64,000 nucleotides of DNA from CAZEHS01 sp964649745 (GTDB lineage: Bacteria > Bacillota > Clostridia > Peptostreptococcales > Acidaminobacteraceae). Position 1 is the first letter of the stretch. Each line of letters begins with the position of its first letter. Under the pieces are notes generated by a model, which was given only the letters and a program-made list of their open reading frames with translations, was not told the DNA's origin and made no database searches. The DNA lies in assembly GCA_964649745.1 (NCBI GenBank), contig CAZYQI010000007.1:1-64000 (forward strand), in the 5' to 3' direction. Below, in pieces: positions 8,444 through 17,459 of the stretch. The position numbers and the translations under genes are program-made.

Positions 8444-9445
8444 ATGATTGCAAAGAACACAGAATTTGAGCAACTGTACAGGTATGTGGAAGAGAGTTCA
8501 GGCAACGAGAAGAACATCTGTGAGATAACTGCCATAAAAAACGGACGTGTCGTTTATGAAGATTACTGGCATGGATACCGGCGAGGAGATGCGCTAAATG
8601 TCATGTCGGTCACCAAGAGCGTCATGGCAATTTTAACCGGTATTGCGATCGCCAAAGGGCTTATCAAGAGTGTTGACCAGAAGGTTCTGGAGTTCTTCAC
8701 GGACTATCAGGTGAAGCGGGGAGAAAAGACAATCTATGATGTCACGCTCCGCCACCTTCTCACAATGAGGGCCCCGTACAAGTACACGTCTGAACCATGG
8801 ACGAAGGTCTGTACCAGCGATGACTGGACAAAAGCGGCTCTTGACATCCTTGGCGGAAGAAACGGCATTACAGGTGAGTTCAAGTATTCAACGTTGGGGA
8901 TTCAGATACTGTCCGGCGTGATAGCAAATGCCAGCGGCATGAAGGTGATTGATTTTGCCAACACCTTTCTCTTTGAACCGCTGGGCATTCCCCGTCATAC
9001 GAATAAGGAAAACAGCACAAAAGAGGAGCAGCTGAACTTTTTAATGTGCAAGGAGCCCAAGGGCCATGTCTGGTATGCGGACCCGCAGAGTGTGAATACG
9101 GCTGGCTGGGGACTTACGCTGTCGGCCAATGATCTTGCCGCAATAGGCCTTATGTGCCTTCAGAAAGGGATATACAATGGAAAGCGGATCGTAACGGAAG
9201 AGTGGATTGACGCGTTTTCAACACCCTATATCGATTTGGATGACCGGTTTGGGAATATGTCATACGGCTTTCTTTGGTGGATCATAGACGCCAACAAACG
9301 AATTTATGCGGCCATAGGCGATGGAGGAAATATCATCTATGTCAACGAGGCCAAAAACATTTGCGTCGGAATCGCAGGCACCTTCAAGCCCCGAATATTT
9401 GACCGTGTTCAGTTCATTCAGAAGAAAATAGAACCGCTGCTTTGA
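8444..9445 (+). CDS. Beta-lactamase family (class C-like) serine hydrolase
   Basis: Penicillin-binding-protein-like serine hydrolase, probably an esterase or peptidase rather than a true beta-lactamase. The catalytic Ser-x-x-Lys is in MSVTKSVMA, with the Tyr motif at YSTLG and a C-terminal GDGG motif replacing KTG. No signal peptide is visible, so it is likely cytoplasmic. The start chosen is the ATG at 8444 behind AAAGGAGTG; the frame is open for 19 codons upstream without a good ribosome site. It stands alone after a 285-bp AT-rich region in which I can place no firm promoter. Confidence 0.88.
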   Translation: MIAKNTEFEQLYRYVEESSGNEKNICEITAIKNGRVVYEDYWHGYRRGDALNVMSVTKSVMAILTGIAIAKGLIKSVDQKVLEFFTDYQVKRGEKTIYDVTLRHLLTMRAPYKYTSEPWTKVCTSDDWTKAALDILGGRNGITGEFKYSTLGIQILSGVIANASGMKVIDFANTFLFEPLGIPRHTNKENSTKEEQLNFLMCKEPKGHVWYADPQSVNTAGWGLTLSANDLAAIGLMCLQKGIYNGKRIVTEEWIDAFSTPYIDLDDRFGNMSYGFLWWIIDANKRIYAAIGDGGNIIYVNEAKNICVGIAGTFKPRIFDRVQFIQKKIEPLL

Positions 9446-9636
9446 TGGTATCTCAGAAGAGGCTGAACCAGTGTAACGTTTGCGGTATTCTCCTCGTTTC
9501 CATTAATGAGGAGCCATCTCGTTAATGATTATGGAAATCATTTTGAGACAGCCCCTTTGATTCTAAGGGAAATCGAACCGGAGGATCAGTTGGTACAAAA
9601 TAGGGAGTAAGGTCAATATGGCCCATGTTCGAAGCC

Positions 9637-9915
9637 TTACACAAGCGGCTTTTCGGTGCTGGGCGTACGGTGAGGACAGCCGGGCCAGCAGCAGGGTCTT
9701 CGCTTTCCATTCAGGAGGTCGACACTTAAACGGCGAATGTGTTCTTCTCGTGTTTCAGCTTTTTTTACACGGGTAACCCAACAAATCCATTCGTTGCGTG
9801 CGAGAGGTGTGAGGCTGTTCCATTTAGCAAGCAAATCTGAATCTGCAACGAGAGTCGCTTTTAAGTCTTCCGGTACGTCATGGACCACACCGGTGCCAAT
9901 TTCAACATCATTCAT
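9637..9915 (-). CDS. YdeI/OmpD-associated family small protein
   Basis: The 92-residue protein matches the YdeI/OmpD-associated family (IGTGVVHDVPEDLKATLVADSDLLAKWNSLTPLARNEWICWV, then a basic EEHIRRL segment). In the larger family members this region follows another domain. The biochemical role is unknown; the family has been linked to peptide resistance. The start chosen is the ATG at 9915 after GGAGGTG. The C-terminal tail is Cys- and Pro-rich (RPCCWPGCPH). Confidence 0.8.
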   Translation of the reverse strand: MNDVEIGTGVVHDVPEDLKATLVADSDLLAKWNSLTPLARNEWICWVTRVKKAETREEHIRRLSVDLLNGKRRPCCWPGCPHRTPSTEKPLV

Positions 9916-10000
9916 AGGGCCATCACCTCCAAAATTTCGCGAGAATGTCATAAATCCATACAGGCAGTACATTTCAAATCAGGGTGGAAAACCGCATCCT

Positions 10001-10444
10001 TCAATAGCGAGGCTCACGCTTCGAATTTTGATAATAGGCCTCCAGGCCAATCTCTCTCATGGATTCACAATTCCTTCGCCATTTGGCATCCAAATCGGGA
10101 CTGAACTGGTTCCGGGTGCAGGGGTATTCATCGCACTGAAAGCAGAAGTCCACGGATTTTTCTTTGTGGCAGTCCCGGGCAGAACAGCCTGGGGTAAGAC
10201 ATTGGCCCGAGCGGCAGCCTTCGCAGGTGCCGGCTGTCAGGAACTCTAAAACGGCAGCAAATCGGTCGTAGTCAGCCAGGGCGGGTACGAAGCCAGAAAA
10301 CACGGGAGCCTTCTTTTCAAAGCCGGCTAAAGCAGACTTCAGCTTAAGGCTAAGCATTTGGATTTCGCCATCTTTTCGCGATACGCAGCGGGAACAGTCC
10401 AGTCCGCAGACCCCCAGATCTTCGTGAATTCGGTCATTGTTCAT
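10001..10444 (-). CDS. DUF3795 cysteine-rich protein
   Basis: Protein of about 147 residues with the cysteine pattern of the DUF3795 family: CGLDCSRC near the N-terminus, CEGCRSGQCLTPGC in the middle and CFQCDEYPC near the C-terminus. These probably bind zinc or an iron-sulfur centre. Function is unknown. The start chosen is the ATG at 10444, preceded by GGGAGG; an ATG five codons upstream overlaps that site. Confidence 0.85.
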   Translation of the reverse strand: MNNDRIHEDLGVCGLDCSRCVSRKDGEIQMLSLKLKSALAGFEKKAPVFSGFVPALADYDRFAAVLEFLTAGTCEGCRSGQCLTPGCSARDCHKEKSVDFCFQCDEYPCTRNQFSPDLDAKWRRNCESMREIGLEAYYQNSKREPRY

Positions 10445-10588
10445 TGTAAAACCTCCCATTATTTTTCTTTACACAATAGTAGATGCAAAAAAAAGAGGAG
10501 AGATACGGCCTGCATGAAAAAAATGCATCGATGTCTTAGAACGGATAGACATCGGATGAAGCACCCTCAGAAGAGGTGGAACACTTTC

Positions 10589-11368
10589 TCAGAATGACTG
10601 CAAAATAGACTCAAACCATGCCGGATCGGGCTTGCGATCCGGCATGGCAGCGTATATGTTCGTTACCTTCTGTCGGACCTCGGGATTGAACACGTAGCCC
10701 TCTGCCTGTTCGCCGAAGCGGAAGGTTTGAATGCGGCTCCGGATCTCCTCCTGCCGCTCAGCCCGCTCATTTTGAAAATTCAGGTAGGATTCACAGCTGC
10801 ATGGATTTTCAACCCGGATGAGGTTGCATCGCTGAGAAAAGAAGTTGTCCAGGTTCATCCGAGCCCGGTGAAGCAGAGCCTTGGCAGCGGGAACGGACAC
10901 TTCCAGTATGTCGGCGGCTTCGGCGATACCCATGCCGAACATATCAATCAGGGAAAAGGCCATCCGCTGGCTTAGGGTGAGCTTTCGGGTCATGGCGAGG
11001 AAACAGCCGTCCCGCATTTCCCGTATGGTTTCCTCCACCACGACCTCCTCTTCAGGTAATGGGCTGGTGTCGGACAGCTGCAGCGGCTCTCCCTCCCGCT
11101 CAAGCTCCATAAGGGCGTCTAAAGAAAGAGGCACATATCCTCCGGACCTGCGCTTTTCCATCAGAAAACAGTTGGTACAGATTTTTCGGAGCCAGGCCTT
11201 TCGGGCCTGGGAATCCTTCAGGGTGCTCCAGTTTTGCCACGCCCGGAGCAGAGTTTCCTGAACAAGATCCTCGCTTTGGTGGCGGTTCTGAGTGAGCTTG
11301 AAGCTGATGGCATAAAGGAATGGAATATACGACTCCAGCTCCTGGTGATTTTGGTTGTCTGTACTCAT
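10589..11368 (-). CDS. ECF-type RNA polymerase sigma factor with Cys-containing C-terminal extension
   Basis: Sigma-70 family factor of the extracytoplasmic-function type. Region 2 is at about residues 10-80 (SEDLVQETLLRAWQNWSTLK), region 4 at about 120-180 (LTLSQRMAFSLIDMFGMGIAEAADILEVSVPAAKALLHRARMNL). A further 85 residues carry CNLIRVENPCSCESY, a possible zinc site, and a helical tail. No anti-sigma gene is adjacent, so the tail may do the regulating, as in ECF families with C-terminal extensions. The 259-residue length exceeds a plain ECF factor by about 80. Confidence 0.88.
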   Translation of the reverse strand: MSTDNQNHQELESYIPFLYAISFKLTQNRHQSEDLVQETLLRAWQNWSTLKDSQARKAWLRKICTNCFLMEKRRSGGYVPLSLDALMELEREGEPLQLSDTSPLPEEEVVVEETIREMRDGCFLAMTRKLTLSQRMAFSLIDMFGMGIAEAADILEVSVPAAKALLHRARMNLDNFFSQRCNLIRVENPCSCESYLNFQNERAERQEEIRSRIQTFRFGEQAEGYVFNPEVRQKVTNIYAAMPDRKPDPAWFESILQSF

Positions 11369-11402
11369 TGGGCGTACGCCTCCGATGCTTAGTCAGTCGT
11401 GT

Positions 11403-12371
11403 TCATATATGCGAAGTCAGTCTCAGTGCAATGGCATCCATATGACGGTGATCTGTCCCGCAGCAGCCTCCAAAAATCTTAATGGCTGTGTTCCTTTTCA
11501 AATCAGCCATAAATTCCGCCAATCGCTCCGGGGAATCGCCCTGGGGTTCTTTTGCGCCGTCAAGAGCCTCGGGACTCAGTGCAGATGCATTGGCCTGAAT
11601 ACCCAAGAACCGTTTGCGCACCCATACCGTTTGATTTACGGGATTATGAAGTGCACTGGCCAATACGGTGGGATGAACACAGTTCGCCATGTAGCATACG
11701 GGCTTTCGATCGGTGGCGCCGTCGATACTTTCAATGGCGTCACTGATGGGGGTTCCATCCATCAGCAGTCCGTTCTCGCGGATCATAAAACTGATAAAGT
11801 AGGGAAGACCGGTGGATTCCATGGCCTTGGCCATACCTATGGCCTCGGGCAGAGCGGGCATGATTCCTGCCATCAGGCAGTCTGCACCGGCTTCTCGGAA
11901 TTGGTTGGCCTGCCAGGAATGGAATTGAAAGGCTTCTTCTAGATCCAGGGAATCTGTCGGGTTGTAAGCATCCCCCTTGCAGCCCATGAGGCCGGTAACA
12001 GAGATATGGTCCTTGTGCTGTGGATAGTCGTCCCGAATGGCCTTCAGAAAAGATACACAGTCCTGAATAACGGGGCGGTCATAAAATTTCGAGGCTGCGA
12101 TGCGGTCCTTGTTAGATCTTCGGGTTGGGGTACTCACCAGGATAGGCAGGTGATATTTGACGGCAACATCCATATACTGCCGGTACATTTGCTTTAGAAC
12201 GGCAGCCTGCTCAGGGGAGTAGATTGGTCCCGCATTTGCGATATGTTCATCGGATGTTATACCGAACTCGCTTCTTAAGCGAACACCGATGGCGCCTTCG
12301 GTAAGGATGATGTTAGCGTTAGAAAAACGGGATTCAAAAGTATCGGAAGTCATTACAGGTATCATGTCCAT
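11403..12371 (-). CDS. Homocysteine S-methyltransferase family protein
   Basis: Zinc-dependent methyltransferase barrel. The family zinc ligands are present: Cys in MANCVHP and the Cys pair in FGGCCGTDHRHM near the C-terminus. ILTEGAIGVRLRSE is the usual N-terminal strand of the barrel. The methyl donor (S-methylmethionine, betaine or another compound) cannot be told. Length is about 322 residues from the ATG at 12371, behind AAAGGAC; the longer reading begins inside a VOC remnant and is unlikely. It stands alone. Confidence 0.87.
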   Translation of the reverse strand: MDMIPVMTSDTFESRFSNANIILTEGAIGVRLRSEFGITSDEHIANAGPIYSPEQAAVLKQMYRQYMDVAVKYHLPILVSTPTRRSNKDRIAASKFYDRPVIQDCVSFLKAIRDDYPQHKDHISVTGLMGCKGDAYNPTDSLDLEEAFQFHSWQANQFREAGADCLMAGIMPALPEAIGMAKAMESTGLPYFISFMIRENGLLMDGTPISDAIESIDGATDRKPVCYMANCVHPTVLASALHNPVNQTVWVRKRFLGIQANASALSPEALDGAKEPQGDSPERLAEFMADLKRNTAIKIFGGCCGTDHRHMDAIALRLTSHI

Positions 12372-12384
12372 GTTACACGTCCTT

Positions 12385-12523
12385 TCATTTCGTCCACTGG
12401 CCTTTGTAAGTGCAGTCCTTATCCGCCCACTGACTAAAATCAATTTCAAAGCCATCCGGATCAGCGGCATAATAGGGCATGGAATAGAGCTTTGTGACTA
12501 TTTCACAGTCATTCGCCACAATC
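12385..12523 (-). pseudogene. C-terminal remnant of a VOC (glyoxalase-like) protein
   Basis: On the minus strand, an open stretch of about 45 codons encodes the typical C-terminus of a vicinal oxygen chelate protein (MPYYAADPDGFEIDFSQW, then DKDCTYKGQW and a stop). A TGA stop lies immediately upstream and there is no start or N-terminal domain. The stop is 14 bases before the start of the methyltransferase gene, so only a 3' scrap remains. Confidence 0.6.
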
Positions 12524-12593
12524 TGTAATCATTTAACACGTTGAAATATATAATTCTACACAAGTTACCAATTACCTTTTAGAATTACTCATC

Positions 12594-12630
12594 AAAAACC
12601 GGATGATACCCTTGAGATCCTCCGGTTTTT
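12594..12630. terminator. Hairpin with flanking A and T runs
   Basis: AAAAACCGGA and TCCGGTTTTT pair around a 17-base loop. It could terminate in either direction. No intact gene ends directly beside it. Confidence 0.6.
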
Positions 12631-12787
12631 GCGTTCCGGGAATTCTGAATGATTTATTAAATTTGCATTCACTGTCATTCCTCAGCCCTCTGCGGTGTTT
12701 AAGAACTGACTGGAGGGGATTGCCATTCCAGTGACAGCTAAAAAGTCGGGATCATCCGATTGCGACAAGCCATTAGGAGGAAAACAT

Positions 12788-13555
12788 ATGTCACTGCTTC
12801 ATGTTCAGAATCTCAAGAAAATTTATCAAACCCGTTTCAGCTCAAATCAGGTGGAAGCGCTTAAGGATGTCAGTTTTACCGTGGATGAAGGGGATTACGT
12901 CGCCATTATGGGGGAATCCGGCTCCGGAAAGACTACGTTGCTGAACATTATGGCCTCCCTTGATCGTCCAACGAGTGGCGAGGTGTCGATTTCCGACAAA
13001 TCCTTGTCCAAACTGAAGGAGTCCGAGCTCACCGACTTCCGACGGCAGCACCTGGGGTTCGTTTTTCAGGAATTCAATCTTCTGGACAATTTTTCGATTC
13101 AGGACAACATCTTCCTACCCTTGGTATTGGCGCAGAAAACATATCCGGTGATGGTGGAGACCCTTCAACCCATTGCGCGGAAGCTGGGAATCGACGACAT
13201 TCTCGGCAAGTTTCCCTACGAGGTGTCTGGAGGACAAAAGCAAAGAGCAGCGGTGGCCAGGGCGCTGATGAACCGACCCGATATTCTGTTGGCAGACGAG
13301 CCCACCGGTGCCCTGGATTCAAAGTCTACAGAACAGCTGCTGCATCTCTTCTCACAGATTAATCGTGAAGGCCAGACGGTTCTGATGGTCACCCACAGTA
13401 CTCTGGCGGCCAGCCATGCCGGGCGGGTGCTTTTTATCAAGGACGGGGAGGTTTATCATCAGCTTTATCGGGGCAATATGACCAATGAGCTGTTTTACTC
13501 CACCATTGCAGAGGTCTTGACCCAGCTTGCAACAGGAGGGGAACTCCATGGTTAA
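12788..13555 (+). CDS. ABC transporter ATP-binding protein, BceA-like
   Basis: ATPase of a MacB/BceA-type ABC system. Walker A is GESGSGKTT, the signature VSGGQKQR, Walker B ILLADEPTGALDS, and the H-loop VTHS. BceA-type transporters remove or shield cell-wall antibiotics such as bacitracin, together with an FtsX-like permease. The start chosen is the ATG at 12788 behind AGGAGG. It overlaps the permease gene by 8 bases. No BceRS-type two-component genes are adjacent, which is unusual for the family. Confidence 0.93.
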   Translation: MSLLHVQNLKKIYQTRFSSNQVEALKDVSFTVDEGDYVAIMGESGSGKTTLLNIMASLDRPTSGEVSISDKSLSKLKESELTDFRRQHLGFVFQEFNLLDNFSIQDNIFLPLVLAQKTYPVMVETLQPIARKLGIDDILGKFPYEVSGGQKQRAAVARALMNRPDILLADEPTGALDSKSTEQLLHLFSQINREGQTVLMVTHSTLAASHAGRVLFIKDGEVYHQLYRGNMTNELFYSTIAEVLTQLATGGELHG

Positions 13556-15551
13556 GTCGTTCTATTTGAATTTGGCCGTGGGGGCTATCCGAAAAAACGG
13601 GCAACTGTACGGGCCCTACATACTGATGAATATTTTTAGCATCGCCATGTACTACATCATGCACAGCATTGCAAATAGCGAGGGCTTACGTGTGATGAGC
13701 GGCGGCGCGGAAATGAAGATGATTTTGACCTTTGGGATCTATGTGATCGGCATATTCGCCGTACTTGCCGTCTTTTATACCAACGGCTTTCTTATGAAAC
13801 GGCGAAAGAAGGAAATCGGCATCTATAATGTCTTAGGGTTGGCCAAACGGCATATTGCCCGGATGATGGGACTTGAGACGATTCTTGTTGCACTCCTTTG
13901 CCTCGCTTTAGGTCTTGTCAGCGGGATGCTGTTGGGCAAGCTGCTTTATCTGCTGTTTATCCACTTACTGGGGTTTCCTGTTTCGATTGGCTTCAAAGCC
14001 TCCATGGCTTCCGTTCTCAGCACGGTGGTTCTGTTCAGTAGCATCTTCGGGGCCATACTCCTTTACAATTTAGCCCGGATCCATCTGGCAAATCCCATCG
14101 AGCTGGTGAGGGAATCCGCTGTTGGGGAGCGGGAACCCAAGACAAAATGGCTGATGACAGTCATTGGCATTGTGGCGCTTGCAACCGGCTATGGCATCTC
14201 CCTGACAGTGAAGTCACCTCTCCAGGCCATGACACTTTTCTTTGTCGCGGTGGTTCTTGTGATGATTGGAACCTATTTGCTGTTCACCACAGGAAGTATT
14301 GTCTTGCTAAAAGCACTCAGAGGCAATAAAGCATACTATTACCAAACCCGCCATTTTGCCGTAATTTCCGGTATGCTTTATCGCATGAAACAAAATGCAG
14401 TGGGCCTTGCCAATATCTGCATCTTGAGCACCATGGTCATCATTTCGCTTACAACTACCATATCCATTTACGCCGGACTTGATGATTCGCTCCTGAACCG
14501 CTACCCCAAAGAGGTAACCGTCACGGTATCAGAGCCCAAGGCCGGGCAGGAAGAGGCGGTTCGCGGAATACTCAGCAATGTGGCGAAGGAGCTGGGGGTT
14601 GAAATTACGGATGAAGATACGCTTCGATACATGCTTCTATTCGCTAAACAAGAAGGTGAAATGCACAACCTGATCACCCTGGATAAAGAATCCTATGATC
14701 CGGACACCATTCTTGTGCAGATGATTTCATACCCGAACTATAAGGCGCTTATGGAGTCTAATCGGTTTAACGCTAAGCCGTCGGCTTCCCCGGCTACGGA
14801 TTCGGAAGCGCTGCTGTTCATCAACGATACGTCCTTTGGATATAATCAGCTGACCATTCAAGGCCAACAGGTTCAGGTTAAAGAGGAACTGAAAACCCTG
14901 GGGGATTGGGGAAAAGATAAACGGGACATCGTTCCCACCCTGACCCTGGTTATGAAGGACGAAGCGGCCATTCAAAAATATTACGGCAGTATCACACAAA
15001 AGCCGACCGGTTCCTTTGAGCTAACCTATGAGGCGGATATTATAGGGGCGGAGGCGAATAAGAAGGCATTTGGCGAAGCTGCAAAAAAAGCCCTCGATGA
15101 CTACGATCATAAGATTCATCTGAAGAGCCGTACCCTTTCGAAGGATAACTTCTTTATGATTTATGGAGGCTTTCTCTTTCTGGGACTCTTTTTAGGTGCG
15201 CTTTTTCTGGTTATGACGGTCCTGATTATGTACTATAAACAGGTTTCAGAAGGGTTTGATGATAAAAACAGATATGTCACCATGCAAAAGGTAGGCATGA
15301 GTCACCGTGAGATCAAAAAAGCAATTCAAAGCCAAACTGTCTTGGTTTTTTTCCTGCCATTGGTCACCGCGGGCATACACGTTGCGTTTGCTTTTAACGT
15401 CATCAATCGACTTCTGGCCCTTTTCAGCTTTACCAACACACCCCTCTTTATCCTCTGCACGACGGTCACCGTGGCGGTTTTTGCGGGATTCTATTATATT
15501 CTCTATCGGTTGACTGCCAGAACTTACTTTAAAGTGGTTAAATGGTCCTGA
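13548..15551 (+). CDS. FtsX-like ABC permease, BceB-like
   Basis: Permease partner of the preceding ATPase, 667 residues. It has about ten membrane helices in the BceB arrangement: helices near residues 20-75, pairs near 105-185 and 200-260, a large extracellular domain (about 320-530) between helices, and three C-terminal helices. The motif MKRRKKEIGIYNVLGLAKRHI marks the FtsX domain; a second copy is at RYVTMQKVGMSHREIKKAI. The start is ATG behind AGGAGGGG within the end of the ATPase gene. Confidence 0.92.
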   Translation: MVKSFYLNLAVGAIRKNGQLYGPYILMNIFSIAMYYIMHSIANSEGLRVMSGGAEMKMILTFGIYVIGIFAVLAVFYTNGFLMKRRKKEIGIYNVLGLAKRHIARMMGLETILVALLCLALGLVSGMLLGKLLYLLFIHLLGFPVSIGFKASMASVLSTVVLFSSIFGAILLYNLARIHLANPIELVRESAVGEREPKTKWLMTVIGIVALATGYGISLTVKSPLQAMTLFFVAVVLVMIGTYLLFTTGSIVLLKALRGNKAYYYQTRHFAVISGMLYRMKQNAVGLANICILSTMVIISLTTTISIYAGLDDSLLNRYPKEVTVTVSEPKAGQEEAVRGILSNVAKELGVEITDEDTLRYMLLFAKQEGEMHNLITLDKESYDPDTILVQMISYPNYKALMESNRFNAKPSASPATDSEALLFINDTSFGYNQLTIQGQQVQVKEELKTLGDWGKDKRDIVPTLTLVMKDEAAIQKYYGSITQKPTGSFELTYEADIIGAEANKKAFGEAAKKALDDYDHKIHLKSRTLSKDNFFMIYGGFLFLGLFLGALFLVMTVLIMYYKQVSEGFDDKNRYVTMQKVGMSHREIKKAIQSQTVLVFFLPLVTAGIHVAFAFNVINRLLALFSFTNTPLFILCTTVTVAVFAGFYYILYRLTARTYFKVVKWS

Positions 15552-15636
15552 TTTGCTGGGGGGAGAAGGTATTTAGAAGTATGTAGATTATATCTGCACA
15601 GTTATGGGTAAAAAAGGCACCAAAGAGAGGTGCGTT

Positions 15637-17280
15637 ATGACTACGAATTTCTCGTGGAAGGCCTTAATGCCGGAAAATCTAACAGAGGAAACATACCGTC
15701 TGGAGAATCTATTTGACCTGACCGAACTTCAGGAAATGCAGGATGCATTTGCAACGGCCATGGGGGTTGCTTCGGTGATCACGGACATCAACGGCAATGC
15801 GGTTACCCGTCCCAGTAATTACTGTGCCCTTTGCACCCAGGTTATCCCCTCCACGGCGAAAGGACGGGAGCTTTGCGGTGCATCCCATTCAATCTACGAA
15901 TGCCCCACTGTTGGGGGACCAAGCTTTAAATATTGTATGAGTGCCGGAATGATGGATGGAGGCGCCAGTATTTTCGTTGGAGATGTTCATGTAGCCAATT
16001 GGCTGATTGGTCAGGTTCTGGATTCAGAGGATTCCGACGAGCGGATGATGGCGTTTGGCCGCATGATCGGTGCCGATGAGGATGCGTTCAAAGATGCCCT
16101 AGCCAAAGTCACCCGGATGTCCCGGCAACGGTACGACGAAATCTGTCATATGCTCTACCTGTTCGCGCGTCAGCTGTCTACACTGGCGGTACAAAATGTC
16201 CTGCAGTCAAAAGTTATAGAGCAGGTCCAGAAACAGGAACAGAGAATGAGGCATCTCAGTCACCACGATTCCCTTACCGATTTATACAACCGAAGATATT
16301 TTGATGCCATCCTTCAGGATTTGAATACCACCTATGCTCCGCCGTTCAGCATCATACTGGGAGATGTCAATGGACTTAAAATGATCAATGATGTCTTTGG
16401 ACACGAGGAAGGAAACCGCTATTTGGTCCAGATTGCAAAGATTTTTTCCTCTGTGATGCCAAAATTGTTCACGGTGGCCAGAGTGGGCGGGGATGAATTC
16501 GCCATACTGATGCCCAACACCTCTCACAGCAGTGCACAAACGTATATGCAGATACTCAAAAGCCATTGTAACCACAAGACAGAAAATCAGATTCATATCT
16601 CTGTAGCCCTGGGGGCGGCGACGGCCACAAGCAGCGGAGAGAATCTTGAAGCCGTTATGAAACTGGCTGAGGATCGGATGTACAATAATAAGCTGCTTGA
16701 AAACCGAAGCACACGGAGTTCCATCATTTCATCCCTGCGGCAGACACTGGAGGAAAAAACCCACGAAACAGAAGCTCACTGCCAACGGGTGAAGGATTAT
16801 ATGATCGCCATGTCCAGAGCGTTGAATCTTCCTGAGATTCAGGATTCCGACATCGAGCTTCTGGCGATTCTCCATGATATAGGGAAAGTTGCGATTCCGA
16901 ATCATATTCTGGATAAACCGGATAAACTGACGCCCAAGGAATGGGACATCATGCGATCTCACAGTGAAATAGGATTCCGGATCGCCTCTCGCACCCCGGA
17001 ACTGATCGCCATTGCAGAGCCTATCCTCTATCACCATGAACGATGGGATGGGAAAGGGTATCCCTTGGGACTGGAGGGCGCATCGATTCCATTGTCATCT
17101 CGGATCCTTGCCGTTGTAGATGCCTATGACGCAATGACCCATGATCGCAGTTATCACAAGGGGATTTCAGTGACGGAAGCCCTTGCTGAAATCAAGCGAT
17201 GTGCAGGAACTCAGTTCGACCCCACGATTGCTCAGCTGTTTCTTGAAATCGCAGAAAACGAAATACAAACCAGCGCATGA
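15637..17280 (+). CDS. PocR-GGDEF-HD-GYP cyclic-di-GMP turnover protein
   Basis: Cytoplasmic sensor that may both make and break cyclic di-GMP. The N-terminal PocR domain (about 20-185) has the spaced cysteines expected (CALCTQV, GRELCG, YECP, YCMSAG). A GGDEF domain (about 215-360) has LTDLYNRRYFDAIL and an intact RVGGDEFAIL active site with no RxxD inhibitory site upstream. The C-terminal HD-GYP domain (about 375-545) has LHDIGKVAIP and HHERWDGKGYP. No membrane segment. The start chosen is the ATG at 15637 behind GAGAGG. PocR domains sense small hydrocarbon derivatives or bind metal; the ligand is unknown. Confidence 0.92.
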   Translation: MTTNFSWKALMPENLTEETYRLENLFDLTELQEMQDAFATAMGVASVITDINGNAVTRPSNYCALCTQVIPSTAKGRELCGASHSIYECPTVGGPSFKYCMSAGMMDGGASIFVGDVHVANWLIGQVLDSEDSDERMMAFGRMIGADEDAFKDALAKVTRMSRQRYDEICHMLYLFARQLSTLAVQNVLQSKVIEQVQKQEQRMRHLSHHDSLTDLYNRRYFDAILQDLNTTYAPPFSIILGDVNGLKMINDVFGHEEGNRYLVQIAKIFSSVMPKLFTVARVGGDEFAILMPNTSHSSAQTYMQILKSHCNHKTENQIHISVALGAATATSSGENLEAVMKLAEDRMYNNKLLENRSTRSSIISSLRQTLEEKTHETEAHCQRVKDYMIAMSRALNLPEIQDSDIELLAILHDIGKVAIPNHILDKPDKLTPKEWDIMRSHSEIGFRIASRTPELIAIAEPILYHHERWDGKGYPLGLEGASIPLSSRILAVVDAYDAMTHDRSYHKGISVTEALAEIKRCAGTQFDPTIAQLFLEIAENEIQTSA

Positions 17281-17294
17281 CCCCTGAAAAAACG

Positions 17295-17345
17295 AATCGC
17301 ACCCCGGAAGTCGGATATGTATCTGACCTTCAGGGTGCGATTTTA
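17295..17345 (+). terminator. Terminator after the PocR-GGDEF-HD-GYP gene
   Basis: AATCGCACCC and GGGTGCGATT pair around a loop and run into TTTT. Confidence 0.85.
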
Positions 17346-17407
17346 TCCGATGCCTAACAGTTCGAAGACTCCCGCTTCTTAAAGCGGTGAGTGGAGAACT
17401 GTAGAGG

Positions 17408-17459
17408 CCCTGGATCCGTTCAACTAAGCTTCGGAGGGAGTAGAAACTCCACCCGAAGC
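17408..17459. repeat. Covarying hairpin repeat, copy 1
   Basis: A 25-bp block starting CCCTGGATCC, identical to one at 23113, leads into a long hairpin (17428-17459) with a GAA-type loop. Stem bases differ from copy 2 in matched pairs (GCTTCGG/CCGAAGC here, GCTTCAG/CTGAAGC there). It reaches the stop codon of the minus-strand hydrolase gene. A longer outer pairing (GAACTGTAG at 17396 with CTACAGTTC at 17458) and a hairpin at about 17368-17390 exist only in this copy. Confidence 0.75.

Noticed and set aside
9541..9611. A short open stretch reading LILREIEPEDQLVQNRE, like the N-terminus of a GNAT acetyltransferase.
   Set aside because: Only about 20 residues with an early stop and no start site; too short to separate a remnant from chance.
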